From contig CAVVFG010000008.1 of NCBI GenBank assembly GCA_963747405.1, positions 1 to 64,000 on the forward strand: DNA of 64,000 bases. Reading direction: 5' to 3'. This DNA is from Fodinibacter sp963747405. GTDB taxonomy: Bacteria; Actinomycetota; Actinomycetes; Actinomycetales; Dermatophilaceae. The translations under genes were made by a program, and so were the position numbers. Below the pieces are notes generated by a model. That model was not told the origin of the DNA. It saw only the letters and a list, made by a program, of their open reading frames with translations, and did no database searches. This document shows, piece by piece, positions 1-7,674 of this stretch. How positions within the stretch are numbered: the stretch's first letter is position 1; the number at the start of each line of letters is the position of its first letter.

Positions 1-132
1 CTCGGTGAGGTCCGCGAGGGTGGCCACCGAGTCGGCTGCCAGCTCGCCGTAGAAGCGGTCGGGATCCGTCTGTTCGACGAGGAAGCTGCGAAAGAGCACC
101 ACCGAGCGCCGCAGGCCACGCCTCTGGGTCAC
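1..132 (-). CDS. class I SAM-dependent methyltransferase, N-terminal fragment (cut by window start)
   Basis: A leftward frame is open from a GTG at 132 to the window edge (44 codons). Its start overlaps the stop of the methyltransferase to its right in a GTGA arrangement, so the two are probably translationally coupled. The visible N-terminus contains FRSFLVEQTDPDRFYGELA. From memory this is the opening of methyltransferases found in actinobacterial polysaccharide clusters, with 'FRSFLVEQTDP' preceding the Rossmann domain. No SAM-binding motif lies inside the window, so the family call rests on this N-terminal pattern and on the context: a second methyltransferase and glycosyltransferases follow. 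The substrate is unknown, probably a sugar or a lipid-linked glycan. Confidence 0.6.
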   Translation of the reverse strand, partial: MTQRRGLRRSVVLFRSFLVEQTDPDRFYGELAADSVATLADLTE

Positions 133-1004
133 CGAGGTCCTCGCTCCGCTGTCAGGCAAAGCGTGGCCCGAGTCCGAGGAGCCACCACCCGCAGGCCCGC
201 GACGACCGGGGACGAGGCGAGCGAGGCGAGGCGCACCGGGCCGCTCGCGAGCGCGCCCGCAGGGCCAGGTGGGCGCAGGGTCCGCACGGCGGAGGCGACG
301 TCGACGCTGAGGCTGTCGACCACCATCCGCTCGACCCTGATGTTGGTGAGGCCCGCCGTGCTGGCCATCCGGGCCAGCGAGTCCTCGGTGAAGAACCTGA
401 CGTGCGTGGGGTCCTCGAGCATCCACCAGGCGGACCCGAAGGTCGACAACCCCCACGAGTCACCCGCAGGGGTGAGCAGCACCAGCCGGCCCCTCTCGGT
501 GAGCAGCGAGGCGGCCTTGTGGACCGTCAGCATCGGGTCGGTCACGTGCTCGATGACGTGGACCCCCACGACGAGATCGGCAGCGACGGCGCCGTCCGGG
601 ACGTCCTCCATCGTGCCGTGCCACAGGGTGGCCTCCCGGCGGACGACCTCGTCGAGCCCGACGCCCAGCTGGTCGGGGTCCACGCCGGCGATGCTCGCCC
701 CGTCGTCGTGGAAGCGCCGCAGCAGCGCACCGCTTCCGAACCCGATCTCGAAGACCGACGCCGGGCGTCCGATGGCGCGCAGCATGCGGTAGGTCAGAGC
801 CGTGCGTGCCGAGTCCATGGACGGGTCGCCACCGTAGGCGGCGTCGCGATGGTTGCCCGGAGCGTCGGTCAGGGAACGGCGGACGTGACCGCACACCCGG
901 CATCGGTCCACGTGACCACCGTGCTTCAGGTGCCAGGGACCGGTGGGTCCGGAACAGACCTCACAGGGGCCGGCGGGCAGATCCGGTCGTGCTCGGCTGC
1001 CCAT
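129..1004 (-). CDS. class I SAM-dependent methyltransferase with N-terminal zinc-ribbon-like cysteines
   Basis: 291 aa. The N-terminus has two CxxC pairs (CEVC and CRVC, about 15-20 residues apart), suggesting a zinc-binding knuckle. A Methyltransf_23-type Rossmann core follows: motif I VFEIGFGSGALL, an acidic post-I residue in GVDPDQ, and the DLVVGVHVIEHVTDP segment typical of the family. Such proteins methylate sugars or capping groups in surface-glycan clusters. The gene diverges from a GT4 glycosyltransferase and overlaps the next methyltransferase by 4 bp. The start chosen is the ATG at 1004. A TATGGT -10 element lies 6 nt upstream of it (1011-1016) with no Shine-Dalgarno, so the message may be leaderless. 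An upstream in-frame ATG at 1061 would run into the divergent gene and is disfavoured. The exact acceptor is unknown. Confidence 0.8.
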   Translation of the reverse strand: MGSRARPDLPAGPCEVCSGPTGPWHLKHGGHVDRCRVCGHVRRSLTDAPGNHRDAAYGGDPSMDSARTALTYRMLRAIGRPASVFEIGFGSGALLRRFHDDGASIAGVDPDQLGVGLDEVVRREATLWHGTMEDVPDGAVAADLVVGVHVIEHVTDPMLTVHKAASLLTERGRLVLLTPAGDSWGLSTFGSAWWMLEDPTHVRFFTEDSLARMASTAGLTNIRVERMVVDSLSVDVASAVRTLRPPGPAGALASGPVRLASLASSPVVAGLRVVAPRTRATLCLTAERGPR

Positions 1005-1010
1005 CCGAGT

Positions 1011-1016
1011 ACCATA
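1011..1016 (-). promoter_or_regulatory. predicted -10 element for the methyltransferase
   Basis: TATGGT on the minus strand ends 6 nt before the ATG at 1004, placing the expected transcription start at or next to the start codon. No convincing -35 hexamer is visible. Confidence 0.4.
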
Positions 1017-1063
1017 ACCGAGCCTGTCGGGGATCCCTGCCAGGATCCGTGGAAGGGGCACGC

Positions 1064-2248
1064 GTGGGCGTCCAGCCGGCCGGGAACGGCAACCGCGCGC
1101 TGCGCATCCTCATCCTGACGTGGCGCGACGGCGATCACCCGGAGGCGGGTGGCGCCGAGGTCTACGTGGAGCGCACGTCGCAGATCCTCAGTGCGCACGG
1201 CCACACCGTGACGGTGTTCTCCGCTGCCTTCCCCGGTGCGTCCCGTCGCGTCGACCGCGGCGACGTGCGGATCATCCGTCGAGGCGGCCGGCTGACCTGC
1301 TACCTCCGCGGTCTCCAGCTCCTGCGCAAGGTCCGCCGCGACGTCGACGTCGTCATCGACGTCCACAACGGGGTCCCCTTCTGGTCACCACTCGCCCGCA
1401 GCGCCCCGGTGGTGAGCCTGGTCCATCACGTGCACCGCGACCAGTGGCCGATCATCTTCGGTCCCGTCCTCGGGCGGCTCGGGTGGCTCATCGAGTCCCG
1501 GCTGGCCCCGATCGTCTACCGCCGGTGTCAGTACGTCACGGTGTCGAAGGCGACCAAGGCCGACCTGTCGACTCTCGGTGTCGATCCCGACCGCATCGCG
1601 ATCACCTACTCGGGCAACGACATCCCGACGGATCTCAACTCGTATGCGGATCTCGAGCGATCGGACACACCCAGCCTGATGGTGCTGGGCCGCCTGGTGC
1701 CGCACAAGCACTTCGAGACCGCGATCGACATCGTGGCCGACCTGACCACGCGCTTCCCCGACCTCACCCTCGACGTCGTGGGCGGTGGGTACTGGGATGA
1801 CGAGCTTCGTGCGCACGCCATCGCGCGCGGGGTGTCCGACCGGGTCCGGTTCCATGGTTTCGTCGACGAGCACACCAAGAGAACCCTCCTCTCCCGCGCG
1901 TGGGTCGTGCTCCTGCCGTCCCACAAGGAGGGATGGGGACTCACCATCGTCGAGGCCGGCCTCCACGGGACGCCGTCCGTGGCCTTCTCCTTCGCCGGGG
2001 GCGTGACCGAGTCGATCATCGACGACGAGACCGGGATGCTCGCCGACACCGTCGCCCAGATGACGGCCCAGGTCGAACAGCTGCTCACTGACGCACCCCT
2101 CCGGCAGAAGTACGGCGACAACGCCCGGCGTCACGCGCAGTCGTTCTCCTGGGAGAACACCACGCTGCAGCTCGAGGCAGCGCTGAACCAGGCCGTCGAC
2201 GGTCAGCCGGCGCTGTCCCGACGGCCCCTGCGGGCGCCGACGGCGTAG
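1064..2248 (+). CDS. GT4-family glycosyltransferase
   Basis: 394 aa. GT-B fold retaining glycosyltransferase. The N-terminal half has the LTWRDGDHPEAGGAEVYVE loop, typical of GT4 acceptor domains. The C-terminal half has VLGRLVPHKHFETAI, the nucleotide-sugar region, and the E-x7-E-like signature in KEGWGLTIVEAG. It would add a sugar to a lipid-linked or surface glycan at the cytoplasmic face of the membrane. The GTG at 1064 was chosen because GGAAGGGG lies 5 nt upstream; the frame stays open far upstream but overlaps the divergent methyltransferase there. Its 3' end overlaps the convergent GT2 gene by 46 bp. Donor and acceptor sugars cannot be deduced. Confidence 0.85.
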   Translation: MGVQPAGNGNRALRILILTWRDGDHPEAGGAEVYVERTSQILSAHGHTVTVFSAAFPGASRRVDRGDVRIIRRGGRLTCYLRGLQLLRKVRRDVDVVIDVHNGVPFWSPLARSAPVVSLVHHVHRDQWPIIFGPVLGRLGWLIESRLAPIVYRRCQYVTVSKATKADLSTLGVDPDRIAITYSGNDIPTDLNSYADLERSDTPSLMVLGRLVPHKHFETAIDIVADLTTRFPDLTLDVVGGGYWDDELRAHAIARGVSDRVRFHGFVDEHTKRTLLSRAWVVLLPSHKEGWGLTIVEAGLHGTPSVAFSFAGGVTESIIDDETGMLADTVAQMTAQVEQLLTDAPLRQKYGDNARRHAQSFSWENTTLQLEAALNQAVDGQPALSRRPLRAPTA

Positions 2249-3033
2249 GCGCCGGCCTCGAGGCCACGCAGCCCGAGCATTCCGACGGACTGCAGCGGCT
2301 GGTGAGCCAGGAGCCGCCAGTTGCGCAGGTACGAGCGGGCCACGGTCCGGCCCTGTCGGGCCACCTCCCCCTCATGGCTGTCCGCGAAGGCGGGCAGGCT
2401 GCGCCCGTAGTAGTAGCGCTTCTCCATGACCGACCGGATCGTCAACCGGCCCTCGTCGTGGTCGACCAGCACCGGTGCCAGCTCGATGCGGGCGCCGGCC
2501 GCCCGCAACCGCAGGCGAAGATCGGCATCCTCCGGCCCCGACATCGAGAGGGCGAAGCCCCCGTCACCGGTCAGGACCTCACGGCGGATCAGTCGCGGGT
2601 TGTGGAGCAGTGGGTCGTCGAGGTAGCACTCCCTCTCGAGAGCACGACACGCGGTCCAGAACCCCGAACCGATGGTTCGTTCGGGCAGCGCGATCGCGAC
2701 CGCGCCCGTCGTCGTCGCCGTGCGCAGCGCCTGGGCGACCGTCTCGGGCGGCATGATCATGTCGCTGTCGAGCCAGAGCACCCATTCGCCTCGCGCCAGC
2801 TCGATGCCGCGGTTGCGCTGGGCGCTGCGCTCCGGGCCGCCCGCCACGACACGGTCGGCGAGCTCCTCGGCGATCGCCCACGTCGCGTCGTCGCTCGCGT
2901 TGTCCACGACGATGAGCTCGATGGCCGGATGCGTCTGGCGACGAACCGAGGCGAGGCACTCCTCGATCGTCCGCTCGTTGTTGCGGGTGGGGACGACGAC
3001 GCTGACCAGGACGTTGCTCGCGGATTCGGTCAC
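2203..3033 (-). CDS. GT2-family (GT-A) glycosyltransferase
   Basis: 276 aa. Opens with VSVVVPTRNNERTIEECLASV and ELIVVDNASDDAT, the standard GT2 nucleotide-binding start. The metal-binding DxD equivalent is WLDSDMIMPPE, and the later MSGPEDADLRLR segment matches the catalytic ED region. It is probably an inverting transferase acting on an undecaprenyl-linked glycan. The GTG start at 3033 has AGAAGGAG about 6 nt upstream, which settles the start. The last 46 bp overlap the convergent GT4 gene. The C-terminal quarter carries a positively charged, weakly hydrophobic tail, possibly a membrane-associating helix. Confidence 0.85.
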   Translation of the reverse strand: MTESASNVLVSVVVPTRNNERTIEECLASVRRQTHPAIELIVVDNASDDATWAIAEELADRVVAGGPERSAQRNRGIELARGEWVLWLDSDMIMPPETVAQALRTATTTGAVAIALPERTIGSGFWTACRALERECYLDDPLLHNPRLIRREVLTGDGGFALSMSGPEDADLRLRLRAAGARIELAPVLVDHDEGRLTIRSVMEKRYYYGRSLPAFADSHEGEVARQGRTVARSYLRNWRLLAHQPLQSVGMLGLRGLEAGAYAVGARRGRRDSAG

Positions 3034-3200
3034 CGCTGGCTCCTTCTCGTGTGTTCACCGACTCGGTGACCGTCATCGGCGATGCCGGGACCGCGTCGCT
3101 CACCCTGCACCATCACCGCGCGACATCATGACCCGGGTCCCGTCCTACCCGGTGGATCCGCTGCCGAGCCAGGTGCCTGCCGGTAGCCTGACCCCTGACC

Positions 3201-4502
3201 ATGGTGGATCGAGTCGTTGTGAGCCGTCACTCCCGAGAACGCCCCTTGGGCAGGACGGCCTTCGGCGACGCCCTGCTCGGCCTCGGCATGGCCGCCGCGA
3301 GCGCCATGAGCTACGTGTTCGTCGTCATCCTGTCGCGGGCCCTCGGCCCAGCCGACTTCGGCGGCTTCTCCTCGTTCAACAGCATCGGTCTGGTGCTCGC
3401 CATCCCCGCCGCCGCGTTCCAGGTGCTCTACGCACGCAGGGTCGCCCGTCGCGGACCAGCAGCGTTCGACCTGCGGCTTCCTCTCCTCGTCGGCGCCGTC
3501 GGGTGCCTGCTCACCATCGCCCTCTCCCCCCTCCTGGCCCACGTGACCCGAGTCGACTCGGTGGTTCCGCCCATCGTCGTGGCGCTCGGGTTGCCTGCCC
3601 TGATCCTCAACGGGGCCCTGATGGGCGGGCTGCTCGGGCTGGGGCGCATCGGCGCCCTGTCGCTGGCCTACGTCGCGATCGGCATCAGTCGGGTGCTGGC
3701 TGCGACGACCGCCGCCTGGCTGGGTTTCGGCCTCACCGGTGCCCTGGCCCTGGTCAGCCTGGCCACCTGTGTCATGGCCGCGATCCTGTGGTGGGTCTGC
3801 CGCGGTCAGGCGCACCTGCCCTGGTCCGCGCCACGCGGAGCCCCGGGCGCCGTCGCGCGGTCACTGGTGCGGTCGAACTCCGCGATCGGTGTGCTGATGG
3901 CGCTGACCACCATCGACGTGGTGCTCGCCCGGTACGTCCTGGCGCCGGTCGAGTCCGGGGAGTACGCGCTCATCTCGACGCTCGGCCGCTCGCCCATCTG
4001 GGTGACGCAGTTCCTCGCCCTCGCGCTGATCCCGACCTTGGCCACCTCCGGGTCACGCCGCTCGATCGTGCGGGCCGGCGGTCTCGTGCTGGGTGTGTGC
4101 CTCCTCGGCACCGCTGTGGCCGCGATGGCGCCAGAGCTCTGGATCGGGCTGCTCGGCGGGTCTGCCTACCATGCTGCCGAGGACCTCCTGCTCCCCTACC
4201 TTGCGCTGGGAACACTCCTCGCGCTGGTCCAGGTCCTCGTGATGGCCGAGATGGCCCAGGGTCGCCACCTCCTGGTCAAGGTCGCCTGGCTGGCCGTCGT
4301 CCTCGAAGTGGTCCTCTGCCTCACCTACGCGCGCGGCAGTGCCTTCCACGTCCTCGGGGCCGCGATCGTGGCAGCAAGTCTCGTGGTCGTGGTCGGAGTC
4401 GCCGAGCTCGTGCTCGGGATCCGGCGCGAGCCGGACCCAGTGGCCGCCGCGCTGCCCGAATCGCCCCTCATCGCCGTGCACCGCGGTCAGGGTGACGCAT
4501 GA
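3201..4502 (+). CDS. Wzx-like polysaccharide flippase (MOP superfamily)
   Basis: 433 aa, almost entirely hydrophobic with 12 or more predicted membrane segments. The N-terminus contains SYVFVVILSRALGPADFGGFSSF, close to the polysaccharide-biosynthesis exporter signature in which a 'LGPxxFG' loop follows the first helix. The role inferred is flipping lipid-linked oligosaccharide across the membrane. It sits between glycosyltransferases and a sugar nucleotidyltransferase, and its stop overlaps the next start as ATGA, so the two form an operon. A TAGCCT -10-like element ends 11 nt before the ATG at 3201. An in-frame GTG at 3219 is an alternative start. Confidence 0.8.
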   Translation: MVDRVVVSRHSRERPLGRTAFGDALLGLGMAAASAMSYVFVVILSRALGPADFGGFSSFNSIGLVLAIPAAAFQVLYARRVARRGPAAFDLRLPLLVGAVGCLLTIALSPLLAHVTRVDSVVPPIVVALGLPALILNGALMGGLLGLGRIGALSLAYVAIGISRVLAATTAAWLGFGLTGALALVSLATCVMAAILWWVCRGQAHLPWSAPRGAPGAVARSLVRSNSAIGVLMALTTIDVVLARYVLAPVESGEYALISTLGRSPIWVTQFLALALIPTLATSGSRRSIVRAGGLVLGVCLLGTAVAAMAPELWIGLLGGSAYHAAEDLLLPYLALGTLLALVQVLVMAEMAQGRHLLVKVAWLAVVLEVVLCLTYARGSAFHVLGAAIVAASLVVVVGVAELVLGIRREPDPVAAALPESPLIAVHRGQGDA

Positions 4503-5467
4503 GTCGGGTGGTCGCCCCACCCGTGCCCTCGTCCACTGTCGCCATCGTCCTCGCCGGCGGACTCGGAACACGCATGGGCGCGCTGTCGGCGGACCGCCCC
4601 AAGCACCTCCTGGAGGTCGCGGGGGAACCGTTCATCGTCCATCAGCTCCGGTGGCTGGCTTCTCACGGTGTCGTCGATGTGGTCCTGGCGACCTCTCACC
4701 TGGCTGACCAGTTCGAGCCCGTGCTGGGCGATGGAAGCGCATGGGGTGTGCGTCTGCGCTACTCAACCGAGCCCCAACCCGCCGGGACCGCCGGAGGTCT
4801 GCGGGCGGCCGCCGCCACCCTCACGTCCATCCCCGAGCGCGTGGTCGTCGTCAACGGTGACCTGCTCACCGCTCACGACCTCACCCGTCAGCGCGTGCTG
4901 GGTGCCGAGAACCCGACCGCAGATGCCGTGCTGCACCTTCGAGAGGTTCCGGACGCCCGCACGTTCGGCTCGGTCGTGGCCGATCGCAGCGGTCTGGTGT
5001 CGAGCTTCTCGGAGAAGAGCTCGGCGCCCGCGAGTCTTGAGGTGAACGCCGGCACCTATGTCTTAAGCCGTTCGCTGGTGCAGTCGATACCGGAAGGGGT
5101 CGTGTCGCTGGAGAGGGACGTCCTGCCCCGGTTCGTGGCCCGCGGCCGAGTCCTGGCCTACCGCGAGGACGCGTTGTGGGAGGACGTCGGCAGTCCCGAG
5201 GCGCTGGTGCGGGCATCGCGCGCGCTCGTCCTGCGTTCCGGGCGGGACGCGCACATCGATGCGACCGCCCTGGTGGATGAGGCGGCCCAGGTCTCGGGTG
5301 GGTCCGCGGTGGGTCCCCGAGCCGTGGTCCAGGCAGGCGCACGCGTGGTGGGCTCGGTGGTCATGACCCAGGCCGTCGTCGAGGCCGGGGCCCTGGTCGA
5401 GGACAGCGCTGTGGCACCGGGCCGGATAGTCAGGCGAGGCGAGGTCCTTCGAGGCGTCGGCGACTAG
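4499..5467 (+). CDS. sugar-1-phosphate nucleotidyltransferase (NTP_transferase family)
   Basis: 322 aa. The N-terminal catalytic domain starts with IVLAGGLGTRMGALSADRPK, the nucleotide-binding loop (GGxGTRxxxxT/xxxPK). VVNGDLL and the NAGTYVLS segment follow. The last 80 residues form short imperfect hexapeptide-like repeats rich in V and G (left-handed beta helix). The best match by pattern is the mannose-1-phosphate guanylyl/heptose-1-phosphate guanylyl (HddC-like) or glucose-1-phosphate branch; the base and sugar cannot be fixed. It makes an activated sugar for the surrounding glycan genes. It overlaps the flippase by 4 bp upstream and ends in a 4-bp overlap with the convergent AftD-like gene. 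Confidence 0.8.
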   Translation: MSRVVAPPVPSSTVAIVLAGGLGTRMGALSADRPKHLLEVAGEPFIVHQLRWLASHGVVDVVLATSHLADQFEPVLGDGSAWGVRLRYSTEPQPAGTAGGLRAAAATLTSIPERVVVVNGDLLTAHDLTRQRVLGAENPTADAVLHLREVPDARTFGSVVADRSGLVSSFSEKSSAPASLEVNAGTYVLSRSLVQSIPEGVVSLERDVLPRFVARGRVLAYREDALWEDVGSPEALVRASRALVLRSGRDAHIDATALVDEAAQVSGGSAVGPRAVVQAGARVVGSVVMTQAVVEAGALVEDSAVAPGRIVRRGEVLRGVGD

Positions 5468-7674
5468 GCCGGGGCCGGAACAGCCGGAGGTGGGTCGGGG
5501 TCTGCTCCCCGCCGCTGGGGGCTGTCATCCGGGTCGGCATCACGCCATGCCCCGACGACGACCAGCACGAGGGACAGCACGACCAGCACTGACGGCGCGG
5601 GATTCGCGAGCACGAGCTGCGGGCTGACCTCACCCCACCGGGAGAGGTTGCCGAGCACCCACGCCACCGGGGCGAGCACCATGGCGACCACCGACAGCCG
5701 AAGCAGCGTTCGCGGCGCCGGAGCCCCGGTGACGCTCCACAGGGCCACGCCGGCGCCCGCCACCAGCCCGGGCAGGCCTGCGAACACACCGCACCCGAGC
5801 GCGAAGAGGAACCAGCCACCCCACTGGAGTCCACGCCGACGCTGCCGCCTCCCGCCCACCGCACCTTCCACAGGCGTCGGTGACGACGGTGACGGCGACG
5901 GTAACGGCCGATCACCAAGGGGACGTCCCGGCACCAGGAGCAGACCTGAGGCGAGGAGGAGGGCACCACCCGAGGTCGCCATCGCGATGTCCGAGGGCCC
6001 CTGTGGGCTGTACTCGACCTCGAACACGTGGGGGTCCAGGTCGCGTACCCACCAGCCCATGGCATAGCCGTCGACGACGACCGGGGGACCTAGCGGGTCG
6101 CCATCCATCGTGGCCCGCCACCCCGCATTGACGTTCTGCCCCACGACGAGAAGGTAGGGCGAGTCGGCTGCGCCGGCGTCGACCCGGTACGACGAGGAGG
6201 ACTTCCGGTCGACGTCGACGACCGGACCCGACCTGCCGGGCTGAGCCGCCTCGCCCTGGCTGTCGCGCAGGACCAACGAGTCCGTCGTCCAACCGGGCCG
6301 GCTCCGCAGCCGGTGCTCTCCCGGTCCGAGCCGTACCGGTTCACAGCCGGCGAAGAGGCGCTGTCCCTCCCCGTCGACCCCGCCCACCAGGCGAACCTGC
6401 ACCGGTTCGTCGTCGATCGTGCCGACCGTGACGCAGCGCTTCGCTGCTGCCTCGGGGTCGCTGGACATGCGGGCCCCGCCGAGGTCGACCTCGCTCACGA
6501 TGGGGAACCCCTCGCCCTCGTGAGCCACCACCTGAAGGCGCACCGTGCTGGCCTGCGTTTCCGGCACCGCGACCTCGACCCGACCGCGGGTCAGCGTGGT
6601 GGTGGCCACCCGTCGACCGTCCACGATGATGTCGGCCTCGGAGACCCAGGCCGTCGCCTTCTCGGGTTGCTCGATGACCACCTGGGTCAGCGTTCGCTCC
6701 TGGTCGAACGAGGCGGACAGCCACTCCCCGTCGATCGCCCGGCCCGGGACCCAGCCGGTGTTGGGGTCACCGTCGAAAGCTCGGGAGCCGCGGACCGTGG
6801 TGGCTCCGAACGCCCGCGACGACGACGTGGCGGCAACGTCCCCGGTGACCCCCTGCAGGGCGTCCAGGAGCACGTCCGCGGCGCCGCGGTCCGGCCGGGC
6901 CAGTCCGTAGACCCGGTACTGGCGGGCGTCCGGCGAGGTGAAGTCGCGATCGAGTCGCGCCTCCTCGTCGTCATCGAACTCTGCGTCCTTGCCGAGCACC
7001 CTGCTCAGCACGATGTCCGTGGGCGTCTGCCCGAGCCGGGTTCGCGCAGGACCGGTCAGTGCCTGCATGGCCTGCGCGGTGGACACGGGCAGCCGAGCCA
7101 CGCGCCGCACCTGCAGTCCGGGAACGGCCACCTCGGCGATGGAGACGGGGTTGTCGCCCTCACCGGCGACGTCGGTCACCGTGACGGTCAGGCGCTCCGC
7201 GGAGCGGCCGGGGAACGTGACGGAGACCCGCCCGTCCGGTGGGACGACCACCTCCTGTGCGGCGTCGTCCGCCTGCACTCGCAGTGTGGCGATGCGTCGA
7301 CCCGTGGTCGGTGGGACGTCCAGGTCGACACGGTCGACCCGCAGGGGCTGCGCGGCACGAACCGTGACGGACTGCCCCTGGGCGCGACCGAAGTCACCGA
7401 ACGTCCACGCGGTCATCGGGTCACCGTCGAAGGCGTTCTCGGCGGACGTGCTCGGGTTCACGCCGAACAGCGGTTCGTCCAGGGTCGACGTGACCTCGGC
7501 ACCCTCGACGCGCAGCACCGTCTGCTCATCGGGGCCCGCCAGGGCGATGGTCGGTCCCGGGTCGGTGTCGGCCGTGACCAGTGGACCGTAGGCGTCGGTC
7601 AGCCGGTTGGGCACGACCTCACGCCGACGGTTGGTGTCGGTGAGCACCAGACGGGTCGTGACGTCCGAGCGCAT
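5464..7674 (-). CDS. AftD/DUF3367-like arabinofuranosyltransferase, C-terminal part (frameshift-separated)
   Basis: This is the second half of one giant membrane glycosyltransferase. It contains carbohydrate-binding F5/8C-like modules: NAFDGDPMTAWTFGDFG and, later, RAFDGDPNTGWVPGR. A DUF3367-type region with NAGWRATMDG follows, and two or three C-terminal membrane helices end the protein. The frame opens from about 7800, but the homologous continuation of the upstream part begins near 7668. An ATG at 7674 is in frame but has no Shine-Dalgarno. Read together with the upstream part, the product would be about 1370 aa, the length of mycobacterial AftD (about 1400). Either the gene is inactivated, or one base is miscalled, or the protein is made in two pieces. 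See the matching finding. Confidence 0.7.
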   Translation of the reverse strand: MRSDVTTRLVLTDTNRRREVVPNRLTDAYGPLVTADTDPGPTIALAGPDEQTVLRVEGAEVTSTLDEPLFGVNPSTSAENAFDGDPMTAWTFGDFGRAQGQSVTVRAAQPLRVDRVDLDVPPTTGRRIATLRVQADDAAQEVVVPPDGRVSVTFPGRSAERLTVTVTDVAGEGDNPVSIAEVAVPGLQVRRVARLPVSTAQAMQALTGPARTRLGQTPTDIVLSRVLGKDAEFDDDEEARLDRDFTSPDARQYRVYGLARPDRGAADVLLDALQGVTGDVAATSSSRAFGATTVRGSRAFDGDPNTGWVPGRAIDGEWLSASFDQERTLTQVVIEQPEKATAWVSEADIIVDGRRVATTTLTRGRVEVAVPETQASTVRLQVVAHEGEGFPIVSEVDLGGARMSSDPEAAAKRCVTVGTIDDEPVQVRLVGGVDGEGQRLFAGCEPVRLGPGEHRLRSRPGWTTDSLVLRDSQGEAAQPGRSGPVVDVDRKSSSSYRVDAGAADSPYLLVVGQNVNAGWRATMDGDPLGPPVVVDGYAMGWWVRDLDPHVFEVEYSPQGPSDIAMATSGGALLLASGLLLVPGRPLGDRPLPSPSPSSPTPVEGAVGGRRQRRRGLQWGGWFLFALGCGVFAGLPGLVAGAGVALWSVTGAPAPRTLLRLSVVAMVLAPVAWVLGNLSRWGEVSPQLVLANPAPSVLVVLSLVLVVVGAWRDADPDDSPQRRGADPDPPPAVPAPA

